Origin: Bacteroidota bacterium
GTDB taxonomy: Bacteria > Bacteroidota > Bacteroidia > Chitinophagales > JADIYW01
Length of the DNA: 52,421 nucleotides
Direction of reading: 5' to 3'
Assembly (NCBI GenBank): GCA_020436225.1
Contig: JAGQYE010000009.1
Location: 1 to 52,421, forward strand
Shown piece after piece: positions 41,285 to 50,582 of this stretch (positions are counted from its first letter, which is position 1; each line of letters begins with the position of its first letter). The notes beneath the pieces were generated by a model. The model was given only the letters and a program-made list of their open reading frames with translations, was not told where the DNA came from and did not search any database. The position numbers and the translations under genes were made by a program.

Positions 41285-42064
41285 CTAAACACCTTTAAAA
41301 TTAGGTTTACGTTTTTCTAAGAATGCTTGTACGCCTTCTTTCACATCTTCTGATTTAAAAATATCGCCGAATGCATTTACTTCGGTTGCAAACCCATCAA
41401 CACCATCTTTGTAATACGCATTTACACATTCAATAACTTTTGCAATAGCAATTGGCCCTTTAGTTGCAATTTTATTAATGATAGATTTTGCTTTTTCTAT
41501 AGCTGCATTTTTATCGGCTTCTACATAATTAACCAAACCTAAATTTAATGCCGTTTGCGCGTCAATCATATCAGCTGTAAGATGCAACTCTAATGCTTTT
41601 GCTTTTCCAATGTATTGCACTAAACGTTGTGTGCCTCCATATCCTGCAATGATACCTAAATTTACTTCCGGTTGACCAAATTTTGTTTGAGGAGTTGCAA
41701 TGCGCAAATGACATGCCATCGACAGTTCGCAACCGCCACCTAAAGCAAAACCACTTACCACAGCGATAACCGGAATTGGCATTTGTTCAATCGCAAAGAA
41801 AATATCGTGCCCACGTTGTGCTAAAGCCATCGCTTGAGTTTCGTTTAAACCTTGAAACTCTGCTATATCTGCTCCGGCAACGAATGCCTTCTCGCCTGCT
41901 CCGGTTAAAATTATACCTTTAAGTTGTTCGTTTTTTGCTTGTTCAAATGCTGCTTTTATTTCGAGAATTGTTTCTCCGTTTAATGCATTTAATTTGTCCG
42001 GTCGATTGATGGTTAACAACAAAATTCCATCTTCAACCGACCACAATAAATTTTTAAAATCCAT
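41285..42064 (-). CDS. Enoyl-CoA hydratase/isomerase family protein
   Basis: The 259-residue crotonase-fold enzyme should hydrate trans-2-enoyl-CoA in beta-oxidation or amino acid degradation. The oxyanion segments are FVAGADIAEF (61-70) and GFALGGGCELSMACHLRIAT (from 105). The catalytic glutamates are Glu113 and Glu133 (FGQPEVNLGI), both present, so hydratase activity is expected. The gene lies only 6 bp after nuoN, so it is probably co-transcribed with complex I. That would link beta-oxidation flux to NADH oxidation. The exact chain-length preference is unknown. Confidence 0.93.
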   Translation of the reverse strand: MDFKNLLWSVEDGILLLTINRPDKLNALNGETILEIKAAFEQAKNEQLKGIILTGAGEKAFVAGADIAEFQGLNETQAMALAQRGHDIFFAIEQMPIPVIAVVSGFALGGGCELSMACHLRIATPQTKFGQPEVNLGIIAGYGGTQRLVQYIGKAKALELHLTADMIDAQTALNLGLVNYVEADKNAAIEKAKSIINKIATKGPIAIAKVIECVNAYYKDGVDGFATEVNAFGDIFKSEDVKEGVQAFLEKRKPNFKGV

Positions 42065-42070
42065 AAAAAA

Positions 42071-43462
42071 TTAGAAAAAATAGTTAAGAAAATAATCCGG
42101 CATCAAGCCGATAATTAATAGAAATACAGAAACCAAAATCATGATGAGTTTAGTAAAAGACCCAACTGACAAAGTAGAACTTTCTGCTGGTTCTTTCGCA
42201 AACATAGCAATGATAATTTTGAAGTAGTAATACACACCAATTAAGGAAATGAGAATTACCACAACGGCAATTAACATATAGCCTCTTCCAATCACATCGA
42301 GTAAAACAAAATATTTAGCAAAAAAACCGCCTAATGGTGGAATTCCTGCCATTGATAACAACCCGACACTCATAGTGCCTGCTAAGATTGGGTTGCGTTT
42401 TGCCAAGCCATTAAATGCTGAAATATTTTCGCTTTGTGTTTGTTTTTCTACGATAATCAGCACCCAAAATGCCAATATATTTGCTATACAATAAGCCAAA
42501 AGATAATACCAAACTGTATAAAATACAATTGGTCGAATCATTGATATTCCAAGCAAAATAAAACCGGCATGACCAATACTTGAATATGCTAATAAGCGTT
42601 TGATGTTGGTTTGTGTGGCTGCAATTACGTTTCCAATTATTATAGTTAACAAAGCAATAATTAAAAGTATCGTAGTATAAGATTCAAAGAAATTATAATT
42701 GTGATAAACAGCAATCACGCCGACGAACAATCTGTAAAAGCCGGCAACTGCGCCAATTTTTACTAAGGTGGACATATATGCCGTGATAGAAGTTGGTGCG
42801 CCTGTATAAACATCAGGTGCCCAAAAGTGAAACGGAACTGCCGACATTTTAAAAGCCAATGCAAATAAAATCAACAAGAAACCGGCAATAAGCAATGGTT
42901 CACTTAAGCCATAAGGCAACATAGAAGTTGCGGCAATTTGGGCAATATAAAAACTACCAACGCCTCCATATATAAATACAATTCCGAGCAATAAAAATCC
43001 GCTGGCAAAAGCTCCTAATAAGAAATATTTGAATGCAGCTTCATTGGAATAGACATTTCGCTTGTCGCTTCCTGCCAAAATATAAACCGGAATAGATAAG
43101 ATTTCTACACCAAGAAACAACATTGACAAATGCGTATAAGATGCTAATAAAAAAACGCCGACCAACGAAAATAAAACCAAGGAAAAATGATCAGAAATAT
43201 TAGTTTCATCAGAGAAATAATTTTTGGCAACGATAAACCATATTAATGCAATTAGTGAAGATAAAATGGTAAATGCTAAAGCTGAATTATCCAATTTCAA
43301 CATACCATAAACAGTTTCATTTGTTCCTAAATCTCCAACACAAAGTCCGATATTGACAAAAAGACCAATAATTACTAATGGATAAATTAATTTCCTTGCA
43401 TTTATTATCTCGGCAACCAACGATAATATTCCTAAACCCGACAATAGTAATAATTCTTTCAT
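42071..43462 (-). CDS. nuoN: NADH-quinone oxidoreductase subunit N
   Basis: This antiporter-like proton-pumping membrane subunit of complex I has 463 residues and about 13-14 hydrophobic segments. Family features include LKMSAVPFHFWAPDVYTGAPTSITAYMSTLVKIGA (in the read as FKMSAVPFHFWAPDVY), with the conserved Lys of the discontinuous helix, KRLLAYSSIGHAGFILLGI and the late-core LSMAGIPPLGGFFAKYFVL. It is the last nuo gene, 57 bp after nuoM and 6 bp before the enoyl-CoA hydratase gene. Confidence 0.96.
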   Translation of the reverse strand: MKELLLLSGLGILSLVAEIINARKLIYPLVIIGLFVNIGLCVGDLGTNETVYGMLKLDNSALAFTILSSLIALIWFIVAKNYFSDETNISDHFSLVLFSLVGVFLLASYTHLSMLFLGVEILSIPVYILAGSDKRNVYSNEAAFKYFLLGAFASGFLLLGIVFIYGGVGSFYIAQIAATSMLPYGLSEPLLIAGFLLILFALAFKMSAVPFHFWAPDVYTGAPTSITAYMSTLVKIGAVAGFYRLFVGVIAVYHNYNFFESYTTILLIIALLTIIIGNVIAATQTNIKRLLAYSSIGHAGFILLGISMIRPIVFYTVWYYLLAYCIANILAFWVLIIVEKQTQSENISAFNGLAKRNPILAGTMSVGLLSMAGIPPLGGFFAKYFVLLDVIGRGYMLIAVVVILISLIGVYYYFKIIIAMFAKEPAESSTLSVGSFTKLIMILVSVFLLIIGLMPDYFLNYFF

Positions 43463-43519
43463 TTTTACTTTTTAATAGATGCTATTCGTTTTTATTACTT
43501 GAGATATTGACTAATTCAT

Positions 43520-45004
43520 TTAAAATTTCGAATACGTTACGGCTAATGTTGCATGTCTAACTTGTTCTATCAATTGTTTTAACGGTTCTTCAGAAATATG
43601 TAACAACAAATTCGGATATACACCAAAAAACAAAATTAAAATGGCTAAAGCACCTAACATTATTTTTTCATGCATCGTAATTTTTCCAAATGATGCCGTT
43701 AATTCATTTGTTTCTCCGTGCATCATTAATTGATAAGCTCTCAGCATATACATAGCACTTAAAATTACGGTTGTACAACCAACGGCTGCTAAAATCGAAT
43801 TGTATTGAAATATGCCATGCAACAATAAGAACTCGCCAACGAAACTATTCGTTATTGGTAAAGCAACGCTGGCAAACGTGGCGACAATAAAAAATGCACC
43901 AAATAATTTAGAAACATTTCGTATGCCACCTAAGGCTTGCATATTATCTGTTTTCATTCTTTGTTGGATAATATCACAAATGAAGAAAAGTGCAACAACA
44001 TTAATACCATGCGACAACATTTGATATAAAGCACCTTGAACGCCTTGTAAATTAAACGAGAAAATTCCGGCAGCAATTAAGCCAACGTGTCCCAAAGATG
44101 AATAAGCCAATAAGCGTTTAAAATTCTGTTGAATTAATGCCATTAATGAACCATACACCACACTGATTATACTAATAATAATCACATATTTTGATGCTAA
44201 TTTCCAGCCTAATGGAACAGTAGGAATTAGCCAAACAATCAAAGCATATGTTCCCATTTTCAACATAATGCCTGACAACAACATCGTACCTTGTGTTGGT
44301 GCATTCACATAAGTATCGGGTTGCCAAGTGTGCAATGGAAAAATCGGAATTTTTATAGCAAAGGCTAAGTAGAAAGCTATAAATACATAGACTTGTTGAG
44401 ACGCCGGCAAGGCAGCACCAGCTTTGTAAAAATCGGCGATGGCAAAAGTGTGTGCCGGATTATGCAACCATAAAAACAAAATTGCCAATAGCATAAATAA
44501 ACTTCCGAACATGGTGAAAACAAAAAACTTAAACGTGATGCGTTGTCTTCCTTCACCACCAAACACTAAGCAAATTAAATAAATCGGAATTAAAGTCAAT
44601 TCCCAAAAAATATAAAACAACAAAGCATCTTTAGCCAAGAAGACGCCGAGCAATGCACTTTGCATCATCAACATTAAACTAAAATATGTTTTCGGTGATT
44701 TGATTTCTCGTTCGTAAGCACTATAAACTATAAATGTAGAAAGTAAAGTGGTTAATAACACCAAAATCAGATTGATACCATCTAATTGAATATGGAAATT
44801 CGCTCCCAATCTCTCAATCCAAGTTGTTTTATAAATTAAGTTGATAGAATTCGCATCTGTAAGAAACTGAGAAAATGCATACATACTAACACCTAATGTA
44901 GTTAATGTGCCGAGCAATGCAATTCGCTTACTTTGCGAGCTACTCATGAGTGCTATCAGCAACACAAAAACAAGCGGAATAATTAAGATGGACAATACTA
45001 ACAT
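43520..45004 (-). CDS. nuoM: NADH-quinone oxidoreductase subunit M
   Basis: This 494-residue antiporter-like subunit of complex I has about 14 membrane segments. Diagnostic stretches are FYIFWELTLIPIYLICLVFGGEGR (conserved Glu of the transport channel), IPIFPLHTWQPDTYVNAPTQGTMLLSGIMLKMGTYAL (His and Lys of the discontinuous helix) and FKRLLAYSSLGHVGLIAAGIF. The length is normal. It lies 24 bp after nuoL and 57 bp before nuoN. Confidence 0.97.
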   Translation of the reverse strand: MLVLSILIIPLVFVLLIALMSSSQSKRIALLGTLTTLGVSMYAFSQFLTDANSINLIYKTTWIERLGANFHIQLDGINLILVLLTTLLSTFIVYSAYEREIKSPKTYFSLMLMMQSALLGVFLAKDALLFYIFWELTLIPIYLICLVFGGEGRQRITFKFFVFTMFGSLFMLLAILFLWLHNPAHTFAIADFYKAGAALPASQQVYVFIAFYLAFAIKIPIFPLHTWQPDTYVNAPTQGTMLLSGIMLKMGTYALIVWLIPTVPLGWKLASKYVIIISIISVVYGSLMALIQQNFKRLLAYSSLGHVGLIAAGIFSFNLQGVQGALYQMLSHGINVVALFFICDIIQQRMKTDNMQALGGIRNVSKLFGAFFIVATFASVALPITNSFVGEFLLLHGIFQYNSILAAVGCTTVILSAMYMLRAYQLMMHGETNELTASFGKITMHEKIMLGALAILILFFGVYPNLLLHISEEPLKQLIEQVRHATLAVTYSKF

Positions 45005-45028
45005 GCTATTCTAATCTTTCTTTAATTC

Positions 45029-46930
45029 TTATATTTTTACCAACATCAACACTATTAAAACTATCATACCGACAACCATTGCGCCAACATAAAAACCTAA
45101 ACTTCCGGTTTGTGTCAATCGAAGTAATTGACTCCAATTTACAACCGAAGTTCCAATGCCATTTACCATTGCATCAATACCGGAACGTTCAATATAATCT
45201 TGTAATAATCTTGAAATTTTATTTATTGGTTTCACGATGATGGATTCATAAATCTCATCAACATAAAATTTATAGTAAATAATTTCTTTCCATAATGGCA
45301 TGGCATCTTCATCGTTATTTGACACATATTTTTTTGTAATGAAAATATTTCTTGCCCAAAATACAACAATAAGAATAAGCACTATGGTAATTAGCATCAA
45401 TAGTAATTCTGTATTTAAACTCATTTCTGTTGTTGGCATTTTTAATGCGGTTGACAAGAAACCATCTAACCAATGATGAAGATGTAATTGATGACCTAAT
45501 GCGTGCGGAAATCCTATCCAACCGCCGATTACTGAAAGCACTGCTAAAACCGATAACGGAATTGTCATACTTTTCGGCGATTCGTGTACATGATTTTTTA
45601 CAATGTTGTTTCCTCTAAATTCTCCATAAAAAGCCAAAAACAATAATCTAAACATATAGAAAACAGTCATTAAAGAAGCCAACAATGCCAACACAAATAA
45701 GATTTTATTATGCGTGTAAATTTCTGCCAACATTTGGTCTTTAGAGAAAAATCCGGCAAAAGGCGGAATTCCTGAAATGGCTAAAGTAGCAATTAAAAAA
45801 GTGATAAAAGTAATCGGCATTTTCTTTTTCAATCCGCCCATATTTCTTAAATCTTGGTCGCCACTCATGCCATGTATTACGCTTCCAGCACCTAAGAATA
45901 ATAAGGCTTTAAAGAAAGCGTGTGTAACCACATGAAAAACGCCGGCAGAAAATGCACCACAACCTAAGGCACAAAAGATTAAACCTAATTGCGAAACGGT
46001 TGAATATGCCAATACTTTTTTGATGTCATTTTGGAAGATAGCAATTGAAGCCGCCAACAAAGATGTAACTACGCCGATGATGGCGATTAAATGCATAGTG
46101 AAAGATGACATTGAGAATAAAACGCCACAACGTGCTACTAAATAAATGCCTGCTGTGACCATGGTGGCTGCGTGGATTAACGCAGAAACCGGCGTTGGTC
46201 CTGCCATTGCATCAGGCAACCAAGTATATAAGGGCACTTGCGCCGATTTTCCGATTGCGCCAATAAATAATAAAACTGTAATCCAAGTAATTAATTTTCC
46301 ATCTACAACTACATTGCCAATATGCGCAAATACTTCGTGATAATTGATGCTTCCAAAAACACCGAAGATTAAAATTGTACCTAACAAAAAACCAAAATCG
46401 CCGATGCGGTTCATCACGAATGCTTTCTTTGCGGCGCGTGCATAATCAATATTTCTAAACCAAAATCCGATTAACAAATAAGAACAAAGTCCGACGCCTT
46501 CCCAACCGATAAACATCAACAAGAAATTATCGGCAAGCACTAACAACAACATAAAGAAGACAAACAAATTCAAATACGCGAAATAGCGATTGTAATCTTT
46601 TTCGTCGTGCATGTAGCCTGTGGAATAAACGTGAATTAAAAATCCAACACCTGTAATAACTAGAGTAAATATTATTGAAAGTGCATCTACAAGGAAAGAA
46701 AAATCAGCATGAAATTCACCAACATGAATCCAAGAAAATAATGGCACTGTTACCGCTTGATGGTTGGATAATTGACTTATAAAAATCAAAATGGCAACGA
46801 TGAAAGATGCCAACACACTTCCAGGCGCCAAAAACGTTGTGATGCTTTTGGATAAACCTTTGCCGGATAATGCAATTATGGCAAAACTCAACAATGGAAA
46901 TAAAGGAATTAGATATACAAATTGTTCCAT
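45029..46930 (-). CDS. nuoL: NADH-quinone oxidoreductase subunit L
   Basis: This is the distal proton-pumping subunit of complex I, 633 residues with about 16 membrane segments. Features include FMLLLVLADNFLLMFIGWEGVGLCSYLLIGFW (conserved Glu), KSAQVPLYTWLPDAMAGPTPVSALIHAATMVTAGIYLVAR, KKVLAYSTVSQLGLIFCALG and a long C-terminal region with the lateral-helix character (from about 490). It follows the inserted OmpA-lipoprotein gene after 76 bp rather than following nuoK directly. Confidence 0.97.
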   Translation of the reverse strand: MEQFVYLIPLFPLLSFAIIALSGKGLSKSITTFLAPGSVLASFIVAILIFISQLSNHQAVTVPLFSWIHVGEFHADFSFLVDALSIIFTLVITGVGFLIHVYSTGYMHDEKDYNRYFAYLNLFVFFMLLLVLADNFLLMFIGWEGVGLCSYLLIGFWFRNIDYARAAKKAFVMNRIGDFGFLLGTILIFGVFGSINYHEVFAHIGNVVVDGKLITWITVLLFIGAIGKSAQVPLYTWLPDAMAGPTPVSALIHAATMVTAGIYLVARCGVLFSMSSFTMHLIAIIGVVTSLLAASIAIFQNDIKKVLAYSTVSQLGLIFCALGCGAFSAGVFHVVTHAFFKALLFLGAGSVIHGMSGDQDLRNMGGLKKKMPITFITFLIATLAISGIPPFAGFFSKDQMLAEIYTHNKILFVLALLASLMTVFYMFRLLFLAFYGEFRGNNIVKNHVHESPKSMTIPLSVLAVLSVIGGWIGFPHALGHQLHLHHWLDGFLSTALKMPTTEMSLNTELLLMLITIVLILIVVFWARNIFITKKYVSNNDEDAMPLWKEIIYYKFYVDEIYESIIVKPINKISRLLQDYIERSGIDAMVNGIGTSVVNWSQLLRLTQTGSLGFYVGAMVVGMIVLIVLMLVKI

Positions 46931-47006
46931 GCTATACTAATTATACATTATTGATGTTTCAAATTTTTGTTGATCAAGGTTGAATTCATACTCCAAAAAA
47001 ATCTTT

Positions 47007-47888
47007 TTATTTTTTTATTTCTAACAGCTTAAAAAACTCATCCAACTTCGGCATGATGATAATTTCTGTTCTTCTGTTTGTTGCTTTATTTACTTTTGAA
47101 TCATTTGCTACTTTCGGATTATACTCTGAGCGACCGCCTGCAATAATTCTTGAAGGATCTACACCATAACTATTTTGCAAAGCTCTGGCAATAGCGGTTG
47201 AGCGTATCACGCTTAAATCCCAATTATCGGAAATGCAATTTGTAGAAATTGGAACATTGTCGGTATTGCCTTCAATCAACACATCAAAGGTTTTATAATC
47301 GTTGATGACTTTAGCGATTTTTTCTAACACACTGCCTGCTTTAGAAGAAATCATATAGCTACCGGATTTATACAACATATTATCCGATAAAGAAATCAAC
47401 ACAACACCTTTATCTACTTTTACATTTACGTCGGTATCATTCACATCTGCTAATGAACGTTTAAGGTTCATCACTAAAACTAAATTCAACGAATCTTTTG
47501 AACGAATTTGAGAATTCAATAAAGAAATTTCACCACGTTGTTTATCTATAGTTTCTAATGATTGCTTGATGCTTGCTGCGCCTTCTTTACTTATTACAGA
47601 AAGATTGGCAAGTTGGTCCAACAATTTTACGTTAGCATTTTTTTGGTAATCAATTTCTTTTTGTAATTCAGCAATAGAAGTTTTTGCTTTAGATAACTCG
47701 TTTGTCAATGCTGAATTATCGCTTGATTGTTGCGCAAATTTTTTCTCACATTCTGCTAAATCAGAAGTTGTTTGTCGTAAACTTTGTTCTATTTTATCTT
47801 TATCTGCTTGAGATGCTTGAAATTTCTTTTTTGTTACACAAGATGACAACAATAAAATTGTTATCATCATGAATCCTAACTTTCTCAT
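47007..47888 (-). CDS. OmpA-family lipoprotein inside the nuo operon
   Basis: The 293-residue protein (start at 47888 preferred; an ATG at 47903 would overlap the nuoK stop) has a lipoprotein signal MRKLGFMMITILLLSSC. A coiled-coil stretch follows (about 25-130, e.g. LTNELSKAKTSIAELQKEID). The C-terminal OmpA/MotB domain has VLIEGNTDNVPI, NWDLSVIRSTAIARALQ and RIIAGGRSEYNP, with the Asp and Arg that bind diaminopimelate. It should be anchored in the outer membrane and hold peptidoglycan. It is transcribed with nuoK upstream and nuoL downstream. Such a gene is not part of complex I, and the reason for its position is unknown. Confidence 0.9.
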   Translation of the reverse strand: MRKLGFMMITILLLSSCVTKKKFQASQADKDKIEQSLRQTTSDLAECEKKFAQQSSDNSALTNELSKAKTSIAELQKEIDYQKNANVKLLDQLANLSVISKEGAASIKQSLETIDKQRGEISLLNSQIRSKDSLNLVLVMNLKRSLADVNDTDVNVKVDKGVVLISLSDNMLYKSGSYMISSKAGSVLEKIAKVINDYKTFDVLIEGNTDNVPISTNCISDNWDLSVIRSTAIARALQNSYGVDPSRIIAGGRSEYNPKVANDSKVNKATNRRTEIIIMPKLDEFFKLLEIKK

Positions 47889-47896
47889 CTTAAATT

Positions 47897-48217
47897 CTAC
47901 CATTTTAATTTATTTAGCTTATCAATATCACTGGATTTTATATTCCTATATACCATCATTAAAATTGCCAAACCAACGGCAACTTCTGCGGCAGCCACAA
48001 CCATCACAAAAAATACAAATACTTGTCCGCCTGTATCGCCGATATATCTTGAAAATGCAACCATCAAAAGGTTTACAGCATTCAACATTAATTCAACACA
48101 CATAAAAATAATGATGGCATTGCGTCTAAAAAGTACGCCTAAAACGCCAATACAAAACAAAGCGATACTTAAAAAAATGTACCATTGTATTGGAATGCCT
48201 ATAATTACTTCTTTCAT
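47897..48217 (-). CDS. nuoK: NADH-quinone oxidoreductase subunit K
   Basis: This 106-residue membrane subunit of complex I has three transmembrane helices. Features include [38 protein letters not shown], with the conserved Glu of helix 2 (CVELMLN) used in proton transfer, and [23 protein letters not shown] with the second conserved Glu. The length is standard. It follows nuoJ after a 57-bp spacer that holds a 5-unit heptamer repeat and ends next to the OmpA-lipoprotein gene. Confidence 0.96.
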   Translation of the reverse strand: MKEVIIGIPIQWYIFLSIALFCIGVLGVLFRRNAIIIFMCVELMLNAVNLLMVAFSRYIGDTGGQVFVFFVMVVAAAEVAVGLAILMMVYRNIKSSDIDKLNKLKW

Positions 48218-48224
48218 TATTAAT

Positions 48225-48259
48225 GTTATTCGTTATTCGTTATTCGTTATTTGTTATTC
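48225..48259. repeat. Heptanucleotide tandem repeat (GTTATTC)5 between nuoJ and nuoK
   Basis: Five consecutive units, four GTTATTC and one GTTATTT, fill most of the spacer and end 8 bp upstream of the nuoK start. Same unit type as at 3140-3153. Confidence 0.9.
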
Positions 48260-48274
48260 GATTACAAAAATATT

Positions 48275-48778
48275 TTAATGAATTTCTTTCTTACTTAAAA
48301 AAACTGCACCAACCATCGCCGATAAAAATAGAATGGAAGAAACCTCGAATGGCAACATATATTCTTTAAATAAAGTTTTTCCCAAATTATCCATCAAGCC
48401 AATATTGCTGTTTCTTGCAGCCGGCAACATATTTACTTCCGCACTTTTCAACGCTGCAATAAGACACAACATTAACAAACACGCTGAAACTACAGCAGCT
48501 ACTTTGGGTAGTTGTTGTTTGTGTGGTTCAATTTCTTTATTCAAATTCAACATCATGATGACATATAAAAACAAAACCATGATGGCACCGGCATAAACGA
48601 TGATGTGTACTACTGCCAAGAATTGTGCATTCAATAATAAATAATGTCCGGCGATAGCAAAAAATGTAACGACTAAATACAAAACGGAATGCACCGGATT
48701 TTTATCTAATATCATCAATAATGCACTTGCGATGGCAAGTCCTGACAAAAAGAAAAATATATATTGAGATAAGTACAT
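48275..48778 (-). CDS. nuoJ: NADH-quinone oxidoreductase subunit J
   Basis: This 167-residue membrane subunit of complex I has five predicted helices. Family features are SALLMILDKNPVHSVLYLVVTFFAIAGHYLLLNAQFLAVVHIIVYAGAIMVLFLYVIMMLNL, including the helix 3 pi-bulge region with VYAGAIMVLFLYV. It follows nuoI after 25 bp. Confidence 0.96.
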   Translation of the reverse strand: MYLSQYIFFFLSGLAIASALLMILDKNPVHSVLYLVVTFFAIAGHYLLLNAQFLAVVHIIVYAGAIMVLFLYVIMMLNLNKEIEPHKQQLPKVAAVVSACLLMLCLIAALKSAEVNMLPAARNSNIGLMDNLGKTLFKEYMLPFEVSSILFLSAMVGAVFLSKKEIH

Positions 48779-48803
48779 TTACAATTTAGGTTTTAAAGTC
48801 TGT

Positions 48804-49415
48804 TTAATGATGTTTCTTTTCCGGCAAAGCATTTTTTATATCTTCCCAAGTTTGATTATGAAAATGCCATTTATCTTTTTTGAATTCTAACACTTCTTTA
48901 GTTTGTCTTTTCGATACATCAATTCTATTTTCCATCGATTCTACTAAAATATCTTTTCCATACACCATATCTTCTCGTGTAACATCTACGGATACAATTC
49001 TATCAGTTAAGAAAATTGCTTCTTTCGGACAAGCTTCTTCGCATAAGCCACAGAAAATACAACGCAACATATTTATTTCATAAACGGCTGCATATTTTTC
49101 TTCTCTATATAAATGTTCTTCGCCTTTTTTGCGCTCGGCGGCTTCCATTGTAATGGCTTCCGCCGGACAAGCTACAGCACATAAACCACAAGCTGTACAA
49201 CGTTCTGCGCCGTTGTCATCGCGTTTTAAAACGTGTTGACCTCGATATATTTCAGCATGTACACGCTTAACTTCCGGATATTTTACGGTTGCCGATTTTT
49301 TAAAAAGATGCTTTAAGGTAATCACCATACCATTGGTAATTGCAGGAAGATAAAGCTTCTCTGCCAAGGTCATTTCTTTTTTTGCAACAACTTTTCTTCT
49401 ATTTGTTAATTGCAT
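48804..49415 (-). CDS. nuoI: NADH-quinone oxidoreductase subunit I
   Basis: This peripheral-arm iron-sulfur subunit carries clusters N6a and N6b. The 203-residue protein has two complete 4Fe-4S motifs: CTACGLCAVACP (Cys73, 76, 79, 83) and CIFCGLCEEACP (Cys119, 122, 125, 129). The N-terminal amphipathic segment and the helix TLKHLFKKSATVKYPE fit contact with the membrane arm. It passes electrons from the NuoG side to NuoB. It lies 75 bp after nuoH. Confidence 0.97.
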   Translation of the reverse strand: MQLTNRRKVVAKKEMTLAEKLYLPAITNGMVITLKHLFKKSATVKYPEVKRVHAEIYRGQHVLKRDDNGAERCTACGLCAVACPAEAITMEAAERKKGEEHLYREEKYAAVYEINMLRCIFCGLCEEACPKEAIFLTDRIVSVDVTREDMVYGKDILVESMENRIDVSKRQTKEVLEFKKDKWHFHNQTWEDIKNALPEKKHH

Positions 49416-49490
49416 TTTTTATCTTTTTTCTTTTTATCAAAAGCAAAAATTAATTTGCCATTTTTATTTTGATGTTTATTTGAAGAAGCC

Positions 49491-50525
49491 TTATACTTTT
49501 CCCAAAGCAAACATCATTACGCCCGTTGCCAAAATATTAAAGATGGCTAACGGAATTAAAATTTTCCAACCTAAGTTCATCAATTGGTCGTATCTAAATC
49601 TTGGAATTGTCCATCTAATCCACATAAAAAAGAAGATACCGAACAATACTTTTCCGAAGAAAAACAAGAATTGGAATAAGGATAAAACATTACCATTTAG
49701 ATGTTGTGCCAAGAAATCTTGAAATGGTAAATTATATCCGCCAAAATATAATGTCATTATCACAGCAGAAGAAATAAACATATTAATGTATTCTGCGAAG
49801 AGATAAAAACCTAATTTCATAGATGAATATTCGGTGTGATAACCGCCAACTAATTCGGTTTCACATTCCGGCAAATCAAATGGTGCGCGGTTAGTTTCTG
49901 CAAAGGCACAAATGATAAAAATCAAACAACCAAGTGGTTGATAAACAAAATTTACCCAAGTGCCACCTTGTTGCGCTACAATTTCTTTTAAGCTCAATGT
50001 TCCGGTTGTCATGACCAACGCAACGATAGCTAAGCCCATTGCAATTTCATAACTTATCATTTGTGATGATGCGCGCAAAGCACCTAAAAGTGAATATTTA
50101 TTGTTGGATGCCCAACCGCCAATCATGATGCCATAAACACCAAAAGAAACAACGCCAAAAATATACAAAATGCCGATGTTGATGTCTGTAATTTGCAACG
50201 GAAATGTAGTATTTCCAATCGTTATATCGCCGCCCCAAGGAATTACTACGCCGGTCATCAATGCTGTAAGCATCGCTAAACTTGGACCTAAAATAAAGAG
50301 ATATTTATTAGAAACTGACGGAATAATTTCTTCTTTCATAAACATCTTTAAGCCATCTGCTAAAGGTTGCAATAAGCCGAATGGTCCGGCTCTGTCCGGC
50401 CCAACTCTATCTTGCATAAAGGCAGCAACTTTTCTTTCTGCATACGTGGAATAAGCAGCAACGCCGAGAGAAATAGCAAAAACTACAAGCACTAAAATTA
50501 TTTTGTAAACTATAAATATTTCCAT
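49491..50525 (-). CDS. nuoH: NADH-quinone oxidoreductase subunit H
   Basis: This membrane subunit forms the quinone-chamber floor of complex I. The 344-residue protein has about eight helices and the family segments AYSTYAERKVAAFMQDRVGPDRAGPFGLLQPLADGLKMFMKEEIIP, AETNRAPFDLPECETELVGGYHTEYSSMKLGFYLFAEY and FFFMWIRWTIPRFRYDQLMNLGWK. All conserved acidic residues of the E-channel region (AETNRAPFDLPE) are present. It lies 57 bp after nuoG. Confidence 0.97.
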   Translation of the reverse strand: MEIFIVYKIILVLVVFAISLGVAAYSTYAERKVAAFMQDRVGPDRAGPFGLLQPLADGLKMFMKEEIIPSVSNKYLFILGPSLAMLTALMTGVVIPWGGDITIGNTTFPLQITDINIGILYIFGVVSFGVYGIMIGGWASNNKYSLLGALRASSQMISYEIAMGLAIVALVMTTGTLSLKEIVAQQGGTWVNFVYQPLGCLIFIICAFAETNRAPFDLPECETELVGGYHTEYSSMKLGFYLFAEYINMFISSAVIMTLYFGGYNLPFQDFLAQHLNGNVLSLFQFLFFFGKVLFGIFFFMWIRWTIPRFRYDQLMNLGWKILIPLAIFNILATGVMMFALGKV

Positions 50526-50582
50526 TTTGTTGCTTCGTCTATATTTTTATTTCTTTTGAGATATCATCTTTTCTTCAAAAGT

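Noticed and set aside
48225-48259. CRISPR-like array
   Set aside because: The units are 7 nt with no spacers; it is a plain microsatellite. No cas genes are in the window.
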